A DNA stretch of 64,000 bases from JAKAGZ01 sp963783855 (GTDB lineage: Bacteria > Bacteroidota > Ignavibacteria > Ignavibacteriales > Ignavibacteriaceae). The position numbers and the translations under genes were made by a program. Positions 63,266 to 64,000 of this stretch are shown here, one piece after another. A model generated the notes under the pieces. It made no database searches. It saw only the letters and a list, made by a program, of their open reading frames with translations, and was not told the DNA's origin. Numbering within the stretch: position 1 is the stretch's first letter; the number at the start of each line of letters is the position of its first letter. The stretch lies in NCBI GenBank assembly GCA_963783855.1, contig CAWAPE010000014.1:620001-684000 (forward strand), given 5' to 3'.

Positions 63266-64000
63266 TTATTTTGCTCCCATAAACGGGTATTTCCAGTCTT
63301 TGGGAGGATCGAATGTTTCTTTAAGCGATCTGGCTGTCATCCAGCGCAGAATATTCATTGCGCTTCCTGCCTTATCATTTGTTCCGGAAGCTCTGCCGCC
63401 GCCGAATGGCTGCTGGCCTACAACAGCTGCAGTCGGTTTGTCATTAATATAGAAGTTACCGGCAGCGTTTCTGAGTTTGTCTGACATCTTAACTAAAACT
63501 TCCCTGTCCTGTGCCCATATTGCGCCTGTCAAAGCGTATGGAGAAGTTGTATCGCACAGATCGAGAGTTTCATCAAATTTATTATCATCATAAACGTAAA
63601 TCGTGAGTACAGGTCCGAAAATTTCCTCTTCCATTGTTTTGAATTTCGGGTTGGTTGTCACGATAGTAGTTGGTTCAATAAAATAACCTTTCGTGCTGTC
63701 GTATTTTCCGCCCGTAATAAATTCAGCCTCTTTAGATTTTTTGGCGTAGTCGATATATTCTGTTATGCTTTTAAAAGCGGCCTTATCAATTACTGCTGAC
63801 ATAAAGTTTGTGAAATCTTCCGGGTCACCCATCTTTATTTTCTTAACTTCAGCCACGTATTTTTTCTTAAATTCAGGCCAGATGGATTTTGGAACATACA
63901 TTCTTGAAGCAGCCGAACATTTCTGTCCCTGGTATTCGAAAGCGCCTCTTAAAGCTGCGATCGCAAGTGCATTGACATCGGCTGTATTGTGTGCAAATAT
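63266..64000 (-). CDS. pruA: 1-pyrroline-5-carboxylate (glutamate semialdehyde) dehydrogenase, 5' end cut by window
   Basis: The C-terminal 244 residues of an aldehyde dehydrogenase. The frame is open to the window edge at 64000 (an internal Met at 63901 is not the start). The catalytic Cys is in FEYQGQKCSAASRMYVP, followed by EEIFGPVLTIYVYDD and the closing blocks NFYINDKPTAAVVGQQPFGG. This is the P5C dehydrogenase type (EYQGQKCSA) that oxidises glutamate semialdehyde to glutamate in proline degradation. The proline dehydrogenase (putA/prodh) partner would be expected nearby outside the window. Confidence 0.9.
   Translation of the reverse strand: MFAHNTADVNALAIAALRGAFEYQGQKCSAASRMYVPKSIWPEFKKKYVAEVKKIKMGDPEDFTNFMSAVIDKAAFKSITEYIDYAKKSKEAEFITGGKYDSTKGYFIEPTTIVTTNPKFKTMEEEIFGPVLTIYVYDDNKFDETLDLCDTTSPYALTGAIWAQDREVLVKMSDKLRNAAGNFYINDKPTAAVVGQQPFGGGRASGTNDKAGSAMNILRWMTARSLKETFDPPKDWKYPFMGAK

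Noticed and set aside
63198..63452. Plus-strand frame opposite the pruA-like gene
   Set aside because: It is antisense to a strongly conserved gene and has no family resemblance.
1..64000. tRNA, rRNA, CRISPR array, transposase or prophage genes
   Set aside because: No tRNA-like TTCGA loop with matching stems, no repeat/spacer pattern and no mobile-element protein motif was found in the spacers or frames.

Overview
The window reads as a chromosomal segment of an AT-rich, Gram-negative member of the Bacteroidota/Chlorobi side of the tree, most likely an Ignavibacteria-like organism (inference from gene content; no rRNA or other taxonomic marker is present). The evidence is GWxTD-domain secreted proteins, multi-module lamin-tail surface proteins with a FlgD-like C-terminal Ig domain, DUF5522/DUF3109/DUF2203 proteins, MlaF-type and MacB/FtsX-type transport genes, and TAnnTTTG-type -7 promoter boxes. 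No tRNA, rRNA, CRISPR array, prophage, transposase or plasmid function was seen. Most of the window is ordinary core genome in short operons.

Layout. 1-5.1 kb: a SurA-like peptidyl-prolyl isomerase (cut by the window edge), metG, an MlaF-like ABC ATPase and a major-facilitator transporter, all on the minus strand. 5.2-13.1 kb: the accessory-looking part, with a TonB-like protein followed by a tandem array of GWxTD/TPR secreted proteins: one intact gene, one copy broken by many small indels, a C-terminal remnant, and a second intact divergent gene. 13.1-24.2 kb (minus): a PLP decarboxylase overlapping a small membrane protein, an M61 peptidase, an ABC-2 exporter pair, a lamin-tail surface protein split by a frameshift, and an SDR oxidoreductase. 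24.7-29.4 kb (plus): DUF3109, rpoN, an ICMT/PEMT-like methyltransferase, hslV and hslU, closed by a clear terminator. 29.4-36.3 kb: DUF5522, an outer-membrane protein, and the carA-carB-phosphoesterase operon, which has a terminator-like hairpin in its leader. 36.4-42.4 kb (minus): an exported rubrerythrin, a two-component system with a DUF2231 membrane protein, and a MacB/FtsX permease. 42.6-49.6 kb (plus): NRDE protein, GNAT-like protein, prolyl oligopeptidase, the ergothioneine genes egtB-egtD, and a DUF819 transporter. 49.6-55.1 kb (minus): VOC protein, acetyltransferase, valS, a frameshifted acid phosphatase and an esterase. 55.2-64 kb: DUF1015-serC, a lipoprotein, DUF2203, a thioredoxin-like protein, a PiT phosphate transporter with its DUF47 partner, an MscS channel and the start-truncated proline-catabolism gene pruA.

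The observations most worth follow-up are: (i) the rubrerythrin gene and the DUF2231/two-component operon share a 20-bp element (19/20 identical) placed exactly 45 bp from a shared TAnnTTTG -7 region, which looks like the regulon of the neighbouring response regulator; (ii) the GWxTD tandem array with its near-identical ~370-bp direct repeat and indel-riddled middle copy; (iii) single-base frameshifts in carA, the lamin-tail gene and the acid phosphatase, each of which can be repaired by one base (in carA this restores 16 conserved-looking residues and an ATGA overlap with carB), so consensus errors are as likely as true gene decay; (iv) a candidate transcription attenuator ahead of carAB.
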